Shown here: positions 25,351-38,700 of the stretch, piece by piece
Numbering within the stretch: position 1 is the first letter of the stretch
How the letters are laid out: each line of letters opens with the position of its first letter
Assembly: GCA_963277665.1 (NCBI GenBank)
Contig: OY728137.1
Coordinates: forward strand, 1,175,112,670 to 1,175,176,669
Reading direction: 5' to 3'
DNA: 64,000 bases
Origin: Viscum album
Taxonomy: Eukaryota; Streptophyta; Magnoliopsida; Santalales; Viscaceae
Position numbers and translations under genes: made by a program
The notes under the pieces: generated by a model
The model's database searches: none
What the model saw: the letters and a program-made list of their open reading frames with translations, nothing else
Told to the model about the DNA's origin: nothing

Positions 25351-28300
25351 AATATGTTTTAAAAAACACAACAAATTTAATGATTTCTATGGATTATAAG
25401 TTGTTTATAAATAATAATAATAATAGGTATATTGGGATATTTTAATTTATAATTATTTTATAAATTAATTAATTAATTATAATTTTTTTATAATTAATTA
25501 AATAGGTATTTATGAAATATTGTTCCCCAAAATTAAAATTTAATATTTTAAAATTCATGGAAACTATTATTATCTAGAAATTAAAATTGTCTACTTATGA
25601 ATCATAAGAAATAATTTATAAAGGGTTTTAAATTATGAAATATGGATAAGTTATAAAAAGTATATATTTAAAATTATGAATTGTTTGTAATTAATTAATT
25701 TGAAATTTTTCAAGTTAAAGGGGGCTCATTTGGAATATTATTTAAGTCGCATAAAAATGTGTTTTGATGAATGATATGATCATAGTTTAAATAATAAATA
25801 TTTATATCATATTTAGATTATGTAAAAAAAGTACATAATAGAAATTTAATTATAAATTGATTATAGTTAGTAAAATATCATATATTTACAATCAAAATTT
25901 CATATAATGATTAATACGAAAGAGTTCATATTGGAATGGATTTAAAAATGTTTACATTAAAAATTGTTCAATATCTATAATGTTAAATATTAAAATTATA
26001 ATATGGTTTATAATTATCTTTGATTTATGAATTGTTCATAAATAATTATCTAATGTTTTAATATTTTAATTGCTCATTTATTTAAAGGTTATTCCAAATT
26101 TTAGTTATAGTTACAATTTTTATATTTTATGAATATTTTTTATTCCCATTTATATGATAAATTACTTCAAGGATACATCCTCGAATATCATTGTAGTTTT
26201 GATATCAAAAATTTTTATTTTCATTTACCTTGGAAATGGTTTGTATTTTTTGTTATGAGCTTGACAATAGTTAGAATTGTTTGGGAATATTATGTGTTAT
26301 ACTTTTCATGAATTGAATTTTCTCTTGAATAATGTCTCAAGTAGAGAGAATTAGGTTCAGACCACCTAATTTACAGAAGGCTTCCTTAACTATGAAAGTG
26401 AATGGGGTGGGATTTCCATCGCTTTGAGCTTATTCTTGTGTAGTTTTTCAATCTTTTATAACTATATGACTTTAAATGAAGTGTTTATGTACCTTATTCA
26501 TATTATGAATTTATATATGTATGAATATACTTTAATTCTATTTTTAGTGATTAAAAAGTTCTTATGGGTGTTGTGAAGAGTTACATATTAATGTGGTGTA
26601 AACAAATTATTTTGGTGGTTGGAATAGGAATTCTGATACTAAATCATTAGAAGCATGCATACAAAAAAGGAAATAAAAATTAGAAGATAATTATTAAATA
26701 GGATTTAATAGATATTAATTTAATAGGAATATTATGTATACTCAATGGGTTTAACATAAAAATAAAACACAACAAATACAAAGTGTGAGATCCTTTCAAA
26801 GGAAACACTTGTCGATACCTCGATCATCCAACTGAGTAGTTTCCTTTCATATTCGAGTTCCCAGATATTATCTTGTGTAAGGAAATAGAGTAATAAGTGT
26901 CTCTAGATTGTCGTTCTAGGTAGTTTCATTCTATATCTAGGTTCCCCTGGATTGTACTTGGTTAAATGTTTTTGGTCATTTTCTTTAGGATACACTAGCA
27001 AGGAGGCCCTAACGGTTAGCACACTAGATTAGTAGAGTTGAGTGAATACATATAATGGATTTGGATAAAAGTTTATACACTCAACTATCCAAGAGTCACA
27101 ACCATTGTGATTTGGATTATTCCCTACTTAAATAACAAAATATTGATATGAACAACCTATAAAACACATTGTAAGTGAAATATGGATCTTGGGTCCTAAA
27201 TAGATATGATGTATGGGTTCACAATTTTTAGTATGATAATTATCATTAAAATTACTTAATGAATAGATATAAGACATGATATTCATCTAAAAAAAGTTTT
27301 TCATGTAGATAAAATTAATCATTATCATCAAGATAAAATTTAAATCAATCCTTGAAATAAGAAGCTTAAAGTAAGAAAATCCTAAGACTAGAAGCTTAAG
27401 AAAAGTTCTTGAGCAAGAGAAATGTTCTATTTATAAGAATAGTATATTCCTTTATAACCATTATTTGTAATTGTTCAATAAGAAAATAAATATGATTATA
27501 GAAGAATAGTAGGATTTATTAACGTTTCAAAGGCACTAGATACTAATTTACCTCAGTGATTATAGTCTTATGTACTCAATATGATTGATTATTCTTGGAA
27601 AGAATGAAAAAAATATTCTAAGTCTTACTTTGGTTAATTCATTCATTCTATTTTCATCTATAGGAATGTTTCGATAAAGTTAGATGAAATCAATAAAATT
27701 TTACCCAAAAGTTTCAAATTGTTGATAATAGATGAACTAGGCATATGATGTCTAGATTTTGGTACTATATAAATGGTACAATTTTGTAAAAGTTTATACT
27801 AGAATAAAAAAAGTTGGTTGAAAAGTTCAAAAATGATTCTTCAAGAAGAAAATTGAGGTCATTTAAACCTATGGTTGTTTGAAATGAATAAAAATAATTC
27901 AATATTATTTGATTATCAAAGATATACCTAAAGAATTTTGTGAAACTCCATGGAATATTTATGTCAGGTAAAGATGTTATAGAAATCAATTCCTTGGTTT
28001 GGATGGGTATGTGATACTGAATTTATATTTTACAAAGTGTTTTAAATATACATGAGTTAAAAATCAAAGTTAGAATTTAAAAATATTATAGTTTTCATTC
28101 AAGTGATGAAGTATATAGTTACTACATTGAGAATTTGAATGTAAAGGATTTTATCAAGCACAAACAATTCTATGTAAAGGAATTTTTTCTTCATCTCACT
28201 CCTCTTATATGATAATACAAATATTTTTTATATAAAACATGATATGATTAATTTTATAAACTTGTTTTATAATTCATAAATTTCTATAACATGTTTTGAG

Positions 28301-28664
28301 AAGAATATTTGGATAAAATTGTTTATCCAGGATAAATATTTTATCCATATGTTTATTAAAATATGAGGGAATGTGTTTCGGTTATCCATTGATGAGATAT
28401 TTTAATAAAATATTCTTTTTAAAAGGTAGATTCTAAATACATATAATACCATGTAATATGGAAATAATAGTTAATTTTTTTAATATTCATACTGAAAGTA
28501 AATAAGTGTTATTTCATAAAACAAAAACTAGTTTTTTTAGTAGTATAAATATATTCTAAAGAGAATATGATATCTAAGAGTCTAGTGGGAGTATGATTAA
28601 ACTTATAAAAGTTCAAAGTTAAAAAATAAAATATTTTACCATATTTATATTAAGTTATTATTTA

Positions 28665-29045
28665 TGTTATATCCTAAAGAGTTAGGATATGTGATAGTAA
28701 AAAAATGTTAATGGTTACATTTACTTACTGTGAGAAAGTGAATATGACTATTAACTAAAGGATTATATCAGTCTAATATTACATTTATTCTTCACATAAT
28801 ATCTTAAAGCAGTTTGGGATATATAATGGTAAATAAAAATGTAAATAGTTTCTTTTAGTTACCATAAAAAGTGGACATCACTATTCCCTAAAGGATTAAA
28901 CCATCTAATACAAAAAGTGTATCACTTGGTATCCTAAAAGATTTTATGATATGGTATTAGAGAGAAATCAAAATATTTTCCTTAGTTACTATAACAAATT
29001 GGATATCATTTCATCCTAAAAGGGTTTGGGATAACTTAGTAAAGT
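28665..29045. repeat. 130-bp tandem repeat in copia internal region
   Basis: ATCCTAAAG-type landmarks fall at 28671, 28801 and 28931 (exactly 130 apart), with a shortened fourth copy at 29013. Units share GGATAT, then a GTAAA..AATG segment, then TTAGTTAC..AAA..GTGGA(T/C)ATCA(C/T)TA, then TCC(C/T)TAAAGGATTA. It lies about 1.4 kb upstream of the 3' LTR. Confidence 0.8.
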
Positions 29046-30397
29046 GATAATATAAATATTTACATTATTTAAAAAAGGATTTCAAGGAAAATTTTTGATG
29101 TAAAGGGTTCCCAAGATGATGATAATGTACTTAGAAAGGGTTATAAGTAGAAAGCGGAAGATAATATTATAACAATTGATTTAATGAAACTAAAGAGTTT
29201 TGAATATAAATTCAAATAGTTGAACTTAAGGAATATGATTTCTAAATCTCACAATTATTCAAACTATCTTGTTTCATAAATGTTACTCACTACTAGGTTA
29301 GTGGGAGTATTTAATCATATGGTCATATAGGGATGTGTTAAGAATTATATATAAATGTAATCCTTAAAAAACAATTTTTATAGAAACAACATTAAATTCA
29401 TTTAGAATCTCTTAAGATATTAGTTATCATGACTATAAATATATCATGTAATTTTAATAAATGAAATCTCTATTTATGATTCATTCATTGGTGCAACAAC
29501 ATTACTATACATGAATTGTTGAATGATAAATATCACCTAAAAGTAAAAACTTTGAGTTGTCCCTAACCGATGATAATCATGGAGTTTAATAGATTGTGAT
29601 GATATGTAATGTTTAGCTTGAATATATTTGTATATTTATTATAATGTTTTTTATATGAGATATTAAGAATAGATTCTTGATTTAATAAGTATATACTTAT
29701 TTCATGGACTAATATGCTAAAGTATATTTCATATAATTTTATATCGTCATAGATATACTTAGGGATGTATGCATATTATCAATCATTTTTACCTAAAGTT
29801 TGAGAGATACCTAGAATGAGAAACATTATACTTTTATACCCTACCTATGTAATTAAACATATGAACTTATATAATCTAGGGTGGTTGGGTATATTGTTGA
29901 TAATTTCATTGGTTAGACTAAAACCAATATGTAATTTTCCCACTTGTATGAAAAGAAAAGGCATTTTAACCATGATTGAATTATACTGATGGAATGAATG
30001 GCCATGCTTATTTGTTTTATATAATATGTGTTCAAATACTTTAAAAAGTGACATGTGATGTACTTATCAAATATAATAATTAATCATAATGTAATCAACA
30101 ACTTTGTTAGTCTTTTTCATAGAATCATGAAATAATGAGTATGTATACGATACATATAATATTGGACATGTTCATATAGAGATATCATTATGCTATATGG
30201 AGATAAGGATGTTATAGTTATTTTAATTTTTTTAAGGATTTAGTGTCACATGGTTATTCCCTTAGATAAGAATAAATTTTTGGAAAAAATATTTTTTCAA
30301 AATGAAGAATGTTTGATGAGAAAACATATCCAAAAAAATTTACCTGAATTTACAAAGAGTTGTGAAGTTTTTCATACAGACCATATATGATTTTAGT

Positions 30398-30410
30398 GAA
30401 AGTGGGAGAT
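30398..30410 (+). other. Polypurine tract, copia type
   Basis: GAAAGTGGGAGAT directly abuts the 3' LTR. AAGTGGGAGATTGTTGGATG is the usual plant Ty1/copia junction. It fixes the strand as plus. Confidence 0.85.
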
Positions 30411-31177
30411 TTTTGGATGTGAACTAAAATATTAAACAAATTATATGCATGTACACATGCATGAATTATTCATGAGAAACATAAATATATATATATATAT
30501 ATATTATTATATTATTATATATCAGTTTACATTTAATATATGCATATGGTGCATGTATTATTTCATGCATGTCATGCATGAAATATAAATTTATATATAA
30601 TATATATATTTATTATTTATGTGACACATAATAATATATATATATATATATATATAATTTATCTTGAATGGTATCATCAATAAAAATTCATTTAAGAGTA
30701 TATTAATGGCTTTAATTAATTGAAAACATTCAATGAATTATTCCCCAACTAGAAAAAATGCATATGATGCGTCAGATAAGCCTCAGGATTTGGCTATATA
30801 ATAGGATCATATCCTCTCATATTGGGGGTTTGTGTAATGAAACATGTATGTGCCTCTTCTATTCCCCCAAAAACTTCATTTATATCATTGAGAAGGTGCT
30901 AGCACCACTTCAAATTATGAGTATCCTCGTGAAGTGTTCATGGATCCATTGGCTAGCGTACCCCCCCACCCGTAGAGGTAGGGTGATTTTATTCACTAAT
31001 TTTAGTGATCTCCCTCAATAACACTCCATAGAAAGATAAAGATAGATTCTTCTATTCACATATTTCTTGGTACTCCATTTTTCATTTTACATACATGTTA
31101 TTATTCTGAAAAATATATCTCTTGTGTTCGGGTTGTCTTATTTTTTTGATGATCAAATGATGTTCATATAAAAACCA
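30411..31177 (+). repeat. 3' LTR of copia-type element
   Basis: Partner of 23906-24665, ending ACCA at 31177 and followed by TTATT. The AT microsatellites (near 30489 and 30633) are longer than in the 5' copy. Confidence 0.83.
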
Positions 31178-32802
31178 TTATTAATATGGTTTATAATTTA
31201 AGAATATAAAATATTCCATAAATATTTTAATTATATATTAAATTCCCAGTTAAGACCATCCTTGTAGGGTGGTTAATGAAAACAAAACACATTGCGTCCT
31301 GGAGGTGATAGTTATCACAATGCATGAATAATGGATCTTTTTTTCTTAATAGAAAAGTAAATGGTGTTTAACGATTATAACATAATTATAATAACATAAC
31401 AGTATACTAATAAAACTGATAAATTTATTTTATTGTTTTTTAATCAAATTTTATGAAGAAGAAGTTCTCATTAATAAAGATATATGAGAAAGGAGTGATT
31501 ATAAATTTATACCTCACTTTTTGGATTATCTATTTCGTAAATGGGGTTAGTACTTTGAGGTATGGTATTTTAATAATACCAAAACCTCTTTAAGTTGTAT
31601 AGGAATTATTATAATAGGTTTGGGTATATTTTTTCCCTAATTAAGTGGTTTTTTGTGTGAGGGTAAGTGAGGGGAGGAGTTCCCCTTTTATAAGTGAAAA
31701 GGGATGACATTTTTGTAAATTCCCAAAACATTTTAATAATGGTAGGTCAATATCAAGGAAAAATAGCTCCAGAATTGGTGAATAATGGAGAGGAGATGGT
31801 ATAAGATTGATAATGTCCTAAAAAATCCATGCCCATTCATTTTTTAAACTTTTTTATGGTCTTTACCTCTTGATTAAACCCTTTTAACCCTGTTTGATTT
31901 TTACCGAGGTAACTAGTTTTTACCAAAGTAATTTATCATTTATTATTGAAAATAAATTTGTCTATATTACATAATTTATACCCAATGATTCAAAATTTTA
32001 AATCTATTTTATTATATTGATTTTATAAAAGTGATAAAAATTAATTTTGAAATACAAAAGGTAGAATGTATTTAAAACTTTTTTTTTTTGAAAAATATAA
32101 CTTAAGATATATTATGTAAAATTTTAGTTTTTCAATTAAAAATGATATCTTTGAAATAATAAATTCACTTATAAAATAAATATTTTGACCTATAAAGGGG
32201 ATTAATAAATTTATAATTCCTACTTTTATACTAATAATGTCATAAAAGTTATATTATTTGTAAAAATGGTAATTTTCTTTATTCGCCTAAAAATTAATAT
32301 TTTTAGAAAATAACAAGAATTAATATTAAGATTATATTTCCATGATAAATCCAAAAATGAAGATATTTTTTTGAAATCTACATATTAAAATTTTTATTTT
32401 TTATTTTTAATTAAAAACATAAAATATAGAAAAAAACTATTTTTTATAGGGAAATGACTTTAAAAATATTATTTATTCTTATTCTTATTTCCAATGAATT
32501 ATTTATTAAACTAGGGTTAATCCTTTATTCATAAAAAAAATACATTATACATAAATATAAATAAAATAAAAAATATTTTATTAGTTCTTTATCTTCACTA
32601 GTTGGGTCAATATTTAAAGTGATATTTATTTGTTTTGTTCTTTATATATATATATATATCATAATTTTGTTTCCACTATTTGTACCTGAAAATTATATGG
32701 AAACCTTTCAATGGTCTATATATTTTTTATTTTGTTGATATGTGTGAATTGAGATATTCATATAATGTTTATTTAAAAGAAAACATATTTTGGAGTCTCA
32801 TG
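31178..32802. other. AT-rich region, no gene seen
   Basis: Stop-rich. 31460-31800 has mixed composition (GAGGGTAAGTGAGGGGAGGAG) and may be an older LTR remnant. 31900-32400 contains ACCGAGGTAACTAGTTTTTACC-type and polypurine/polypyrimidine words loosely like the long LTRs. An AT microsatellite lies at about 32646-32659. I cannot assign a family. Confidence 0.4.
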
Positions 32803-33830
32803 GTGTTACACCAAGGATCAATGACTTGTTTGGTCAGTTGTGGGAATCTCGATGGTTCTCCAAGATTGTCCTATGATTAGACAACCACCAGCTTCATGAA
32901 TGAGAGGTTTATATTCATAATACATTTTCTTTAGGAGTAGATATAAACTGTATGTGTATATTTCCATGCCTTTATAGTTTCAAAAGGCATCGGTGGTATT
33001 CATGGATATCATGAAAAATATCTTCCATTCATATCTTAACACATTAATTATGGTGTATGTTAATGATATCCTCATATACTCATGGACATTGGAGATGCAT
33101 GATAGACCCCTAAAGATCATTTTAAGTACACTTCAAGAAAATATATTATATGAAAATATCTTGATGTGACACTTTTGGATCCAAGATGTACATTTTCTTG
33201 GGAATGTGATCTCTGAGGTGGGAATTAATATGGGCTCATAGAAGGTATAGGTTGTGATGCCCAATAAATGTGTTGTAGATCAGGATATTACCTATTTTAG
33301 ATAGGTATTATAGAAATTTAATCCATGAATTATCTCATATAGAAGTACCTATGAATGGGATTACTAATAAGGGGTGAATTTGGAATGGGTTGATCAATGC
33401 GAAGAGGACTTCATAGAGATGAATAGGGTATTAATAAGAGATCTGATCTATGTATTACAGAGCCTAGGATTAGTTATTAATTTTACTATGATGTATCATG
33501 TGTTATTTTAGAATTTTTTTAAATGTAGAAGGACCATGTAGTGGATTATGGGTCTCTCAAACTATAACCATAGAAGTTTAACAACCCCATGAATGACTTA
33601 TAATTGGATGTTATGGTCTATGATATGAAGTTTTGGTTCCATTATCTTTTTTGTGAGAGATTTTTTGTATACATAGATTAAAAGATCTTGCATTATATCT
33701 TCTCTTAATGGGAATTGAATCTCTATAAAATTTATTGGATGAATTATCTGCATACATTTTATTTTTATATGGCTTATCCTTTGGGAAAAAGAAATGATGT
33801 TACAAATTTTCTCAGTAGGAAAACAAAATA
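32803..33830 (+). pseudogene. Decayed Ty3/gypsy pol: reverse transcriptase to RNase H
   Basis: Plus-strand translation, switching frames at indels, follows a chromovirus pol in order. TPRINDLFGQLWESRWFSK (from about 32808) matches the PRIDDLFDQL..FSKIDL block of reverse transcriptase. VYVNDILIYS (33053-33080) is the catalytic Y-x-D-D box, with the first Asp replaced by Asn. FLGNVIS follows near 33193, then the FEWTDECE-like block near 33380. Last comes the RNase H end, with FWFHYLF near 33630 and NFLSRKT (about 33806-33826) in place of the usual ADALSRK. RT and RNase H copy element RNA into DNA and remove the RNA strand; this copy has many stops and a mutated active site. It is joined directly to the tail of a pol gene at 33930, so integrase is deleted. 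Confidence 0.85.
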
Positions 33831-33929
33831 GATTAGAGAGCAATATTTGGGGGAGGAATAATGTTTGATGATATTTTTGGTTGATTTGTTGGTAAATAAA
33901 TCATTTCTGGAGTGCCCAATGAAAAATTA

Positions 33930-34045
33930 TTAAATAGTAGGACACGGTATCAAGGTGAAATATTGTACCACTTATTTGAGCCTTGTGGTGGCATGGGTGA
34001 ATTTAAAAAGATAACTGAGAGCTTGAGTATGATGTTAGGCTCAAT
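33930..34045 (+). pseudogene. 3' tail of chromovirus pol joined after deletion
   Basis: Aligns with 39005-39100 near the end of the complete pol: TTTCAAGGAAAGATGGTACC there against TATCAAGGTGAAATATTGTACC here. That part corresponds to the segment around the I-P-L-V-K-V-x-W motif at the chromodomain-side end of Del/Tekay-type pol. RNase H (33830) is followed within 100 bases by this tail, so roughly the whole integrase region is missing. It abuts an LTR start at 34046. Confidence 0.7.
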
Positions 34046-35272
34046 TGTAATAGATCAGACTTTTTGGTTACACTATTCCATGTTTATGAACTTTCTAAAA
34101 TTTTATTTGAATTAATCATTACTTGGGTAAATTCTAGGTAGTTATACATTGTTTTGGATGGTTTTAGAGGACTTTAATGGGGTTCATAATTTGAGAACGG
34201 TTAAGGGAAACTCTGTGGATCTACCCAGAAAACCATGTGGCATATTTGGAGAAGGACGGCAGCTAGAACATGTTTGGAACATGGTTGGTGATAATCATGT
34301 GACATTACCATGAAACAATTCATCTAGATATTGAGGATAAAATCATAGTTTTTTCATGTTTTACCAAAACATGAGACCAAACCACGTAGGTTCCTAAGAG
34401 AGGCAAAAATGCTCACACAGTTGGTTCACAGTTGGGAAAAATATGTGACCAAACTATGTGTCTATAAATTAATTATATTAAAATCCTCTTTAATAGCCAG
34501 AACTCGTCCTAATAAACTCATTATTCTTTCTGATTCCATCCCTCTAAATTCTATAGACTCCACAATCTCTCCTTGGCAATTTCATTCCCTTCTAAGGTCA
34601 ATACAAATGGATTGAAGCATGTTGATGATCAGTTAATTAAGTTATATGATCATCAAACCTATGTTATTTGGGTTTATTCTATTTATACCCATTATCCCTT
34701 GAGAGGAATCATATATCCTATATACTATGGATATATCTATGTATTTTGATGCCATATAATGAAGATTTCTTGGATCATTGCTAAAATGATGGTGGATCTA
34801 GTGTGTTGATATCACTTCCTTCGATCAATCTTATATCTAGAATCATTAGTGGATTCCAATAGTTATATTGGTGTATAAAATTTTCTATTATCTTATAAAC
34901 CTATTGAATGTCATTCTATAACCATGATGTGATTGAGTTGGAATTGTTTCTATGGTCCCTTAGTCTACAATATTTATCTTATTGGTGATGAAGTGTGATT
35001 TCGGTATCGTCTCACGGTGAAACTTAGAGTTTTTCATTAATGAGATAAATATAGTAAGTTTAATACTATATTAGTCACTTTTATATTCTTTTTACCATAA
35101 TGTGATACTTTCATTGGTATATCTTTCTTGACCATGATCAATTTTGATCGCATGAGTGTGTGTATCATGTGAGACCCATATATGATGCTTGATTCCATGA
35201 CTATGTTTATGTATCTTGTTAAAACATGTTTTATGATGATCACATATATATGTATGTTGCTACTAATTCTCA
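34046..35272 (+). repeat. LTR of chromovirus-type element (shared, middle of chain)
   Basis: Starts TGTAATAG and aligns with 39175-40335. Shared blocks include GGTTTTAGAGG, CGGTTAAGGGAAAC, ACACAGTTGG..CA..GTTGGGAAAA, GTGACCAAAC, GGTTTATTCTA, GATGCCATATAATG and GGTGGATCTAGTGTG/GGTAGATCTAGTGTG. It ends CA near 35272 and is followed by a primer-site remnant. It serves both as the 3' LTR of the truncated pol upstream and as the 5' LTR of the longer internal region downstream. Confidence 0.82.
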
Positions 35273-35280
35273 TAAGGATA

Positions 35281-35298
35281 TGTGGTACTTAGTCTTGG
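35281..35298 (+). other. Primer binding site remnant, tRNA-iMet type
   Basis: TGTGGTACTTAGTCTTGG, eight bases beyond the LTR end, matches the TTTGGTATCAGAGC(C/T)TGG pattern with several changes. Position supports it more than identity does. Confidence 0.45.
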
Positions 35299-35799
35299 AC
35301 CTAGTAAATGAAGTCAGAGTGTTACAAAATGGATTCAAATTTCCTTAGGTTTCCTATATTTTCTTTTGGGATTAATGGTAGAAAGAATATTGGGTGTGTG
35401 GAAATAATATAGGGTAGTTTATATGTGTATAGACAACTCATGTGTAATGGACCTCTGAGTTACCAGTGATGGGTTTTTTGTTATAATTTTATAGGATTTG
35501 GGTGCTTCCATGCATCATGAGTAGGAATGAAAGACCACATATCATATATATAACTATTGTGTGGCATTTATTAGTTATTTAATTTAATGACTTAATATGT
35601 GATAATTGTTTATTGATATATATTATGTGGAATTATTTTGATGAAATTATTCATGCTGATATGTTTAGTATATATATATGATAGTTACTAATATGTAGGT
35701 ATGGAGGACTAGGCTTGATTCTTGGGTATAACTAGTAGGGTTATGCCTTGTGTGTAGGTATATCCAAGGATGGGACTTATGATAGAAATAACTTATTAA

Positions 35800-38700
35800 T
35801 ACCTTATAACAACATAAGTTGTTCTTATAATAAATTTTTGGTAGGACCATATTTACTGATTAAGTTATCTTCTAAGATGATCTCTCTTGAGACACCCTTG
35901 GGAAAGAGAGTAGACCATCTCTAGTCATATCCTTAATGTCCTATGGTTTCCAAATATAGACATCAATGGGACTTAATGATCTTAGATATGATTAGTTTTT
36001 ATGTGACATTCATAATAGACTAATTTACCAGCTATCGAGCTCATATTGACTGTTATCAGAGACATTTTTCTCTTAACACTAATAGAGGATAGTGGTTTAT
36101 CTTGAATAGTGAGTGGGATATTAGAGAAACTTGGATGGGACCAAACCTGAGTCAATTTAGAGATAATATGGTCCATGAATATGGATTGTATCTTAATACA
36201 GCATTAGAAGTATCCCCCTTTATCTTTCCTCCACTATTGTATTGTTATTAGGATGTTTTCCCAAATGAATTCTCAGGTCTTCCTACAGACAAAGGAATTA
36301 CATTTGATAATGATTTTAAATCTTGGGAACAATATATATCAATTCCTCCCTATCATATGGAGCTGACCAAGTTGAATTAACTTAAGATTCATCTTGACAG
36401 CCTAGATATAAATGACTTTATCTAATCGAGAATATCTACTCTGGGTTCTTCTATGTTGTTTTCAAATAATAGTGATGGAATTATATGGGTATATGGGGAC
36501 TACAGGAAGCTAAATCATGAAACAGTGAAGAACATTTACACTTTAAACATAATTTATAATCCATTTCATTAGTAATGGGGATTCATGTGGATTCCCCATA
36601 TTGAACTTCATTCAAGATACCAACAGTTGTGGGTCAAAGAGGAGGATATTCCTATGGTTGTTTTTAAGAGTAGATATTCCATACATGAGTACCTCATCAT
36701 GCATTTTGGTTTTTTGAATTCCCCATTGGTGTTCATTCCTCTCATGAACAAGATATTTTATCCATATCTCAACTATTTCATTGTGTAATTTGTTGATGAT
36801 ATCCTAATATTTTCATAGACTTATGAGTTACATTCCATACGCCTATAGATTTTTTATCACACTTAGAGGGAATCATATTTATACCAAAATTTAAAATTAC
36901 ACTTCAAGATTTATGAGATATGATTCCTTGGGAATGTGATTTTTTAGGCAAGAATTACAGTGGACCTATATAAGGTCTAGGTTGTGATGTCTTTGACATT
37001 TCTAAAGAATTTTTTTGAGATCAAGAGCCCCCTTATGATTACAGGGTACTATTGATTCTTTATAAAATACTTCTCTTATTTGGAAGCAACAATTATGAAT
37101 TTTCCCAGAAATTGGAATAATTTTTATTAATGTGATTAGTGTGAGAAGGCCTTCCTAGAGTTGAATAGGAGATTGAATATAGCTCTATTTATGATTCTTC
37201 CAGATCCTAGGATTAGATATATAGTGTATTATGATGCATCAAGTGTTGGTTTTGGAGTTTTTTTATGAATAGAAACCAGGTATAACCTATAAGTCACTTC
37301 AACTATGAATCCATGAGAAAAACCATCCAACACATAGATTATATTTGCAAGTTTTTGTATATTACTTGAAGTTTTGGTGGAAAAATCTATTTGATGAGGG
37401 ATTTTTCCTCTACAAGAACTGAAATAGTTTTTGAAACATCTTCTCTCAGTAGGATCTCAATATGAGGTAGACACATTCTGTGTAGTATCTATAGAACTTT
37501 CACTTCAGGATAGAATATGATCCAAGAATGGGTAATGTTGTTTCATATTCTCTTAGAATAAAAAAATTCAGAGATTCATGAACTTAGAGAGTGGCCTTCA
37601 GATGATAAATTATTTCTGATGAGTTTTATTATTGAGTGGTTAGTGGATGCATCAAGGGATCGTGTAGTACTAACATGTGAACCTTTTATGATCATGTATT
37701 CTTTTGTGGACCATGTGAAAGTGAGCCAAAAATAAAATTTGGAGTGTGTATTTATATAGGAATACTTGATAGTGGATGATTTTATTTATGAGTGATCCTT
37801 AAATAATGATGATGTGATCTACATACATGGGAGGGAAGTATCTCTAGATTCTTTGATGGAGGAGCTTATGAGAGGATTTCATGCTTTGAAGTGGGTAGTG
37901 GATCCAACGTCCATAAATATGTACTATAATATTTAACAATAGTTTTGGTGGTTGGGTATGAAGAGATATGTCACTAATTTCATGTCTTAATACCTTACCT
38001 TCCCGGGGATAAAGTTTGAACATCATCATCCTGGTGGTTTTCCTTATCCACTTATGGTGCATATATGTAATTCGGATGATGTGATATAGACTTTGGGATA
38101 GGGTTACCTTGGACCTTGGGGAATCATGAAGTCATTTGGGTGATATTTGATCGAATAACTAAAGTAACACACTTATTACTAATTTTAGAGACCCTTTCCA
38201 TGGTTGAGTTGGGGAGGTTGTATGTATAGAATATTTTATACCTACATGGAGATCTTTTGATAATCATATCAAATAAAGACATAAATTTCACGTTGTGTTT
38301 TTAAAAAGGAATACAGAAGGATTTGGGTACCTAGTTTAAACTATGTGTAGTGTATTATCCATAAATTATGGAAATTAATAGAAGATGATTTATATTTTAG
38401 AGGATATTCTCTAGGTATGTGTTCTGAACTTCGGTGGATCTTGGGATGGTCACCAGGACTTGGTTGAGTTCTTACATAATTAAATTTTATAGGTTTAAAT
38501 CTATATGGAACCTTGTGAGGATGTTTATTGACTTTTATCTCATACATAGCTATGTTGGCATGAGGTTAGTGAGGAAACAGTGGCGGGGTCGAGCTTCATG
38601 CAAGTGACCTTTGAGAGAGTGCAATTGATCCAGAAGTGTTTATTAATCACTTAGAGTTAGAAAAAACAATATATTGATGGGATAAGGTGACATTTTGAAT

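Larger units (their letters stand above)
24666..30397 (+). other. Internal region of the copia-type element
   Basis: About 5.7 kb with no frame longer than about 75 codons and no confident gag or pol motif. It contains a repeat cluster at 24770-25350, a mixed-composition block at 26780-27060 with two related segments (GTAGTTTC..TATTCGAGTTCCC and GTAGTTTC..TATCTAGGTTCCCC) about 110 bases apart, and a 130-bp tandem repeat at 28665-29045. The PBS-proximal part starts at a decayed TGGTGTAATA at about 24670. Confidence 0.55.
23906..31177 (+). mobile_element. Decayed Ty1/copia-type retrotransposon, 7.3 kb
   Basis: Two direct ~760-base LTRs (23906-24665 and 30411-31177) bound the element. The 5' LTR begins TGTTGGATGTGCAC and the 3' copy TTTTGGATGTGAAC. 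The 3' LTR is preceded by AAAGTGGGAGAT, the classic plant copia polypurine tract. The flanks TTAGT (23901-23905) and TTATT (31178-31182) fit a 5-bp target duplication with one change. The internal 5.7 kb is stop-rich; I could not recognise pol domains, so superfamily rests on the LTR start and polypurine tract. A small transposon-like repeat sits just inside the 5' LTR. Confidence 0.8.

Noticed and set aside
36789..36815. Endogenous pararetrovirus as source of the RT
   Set aside because: Domain order protease-RT-RNase H-integrase with flanking LTRs and a chromovirus-type tail indicates a Ty3/gypsy retrotransposon instead.
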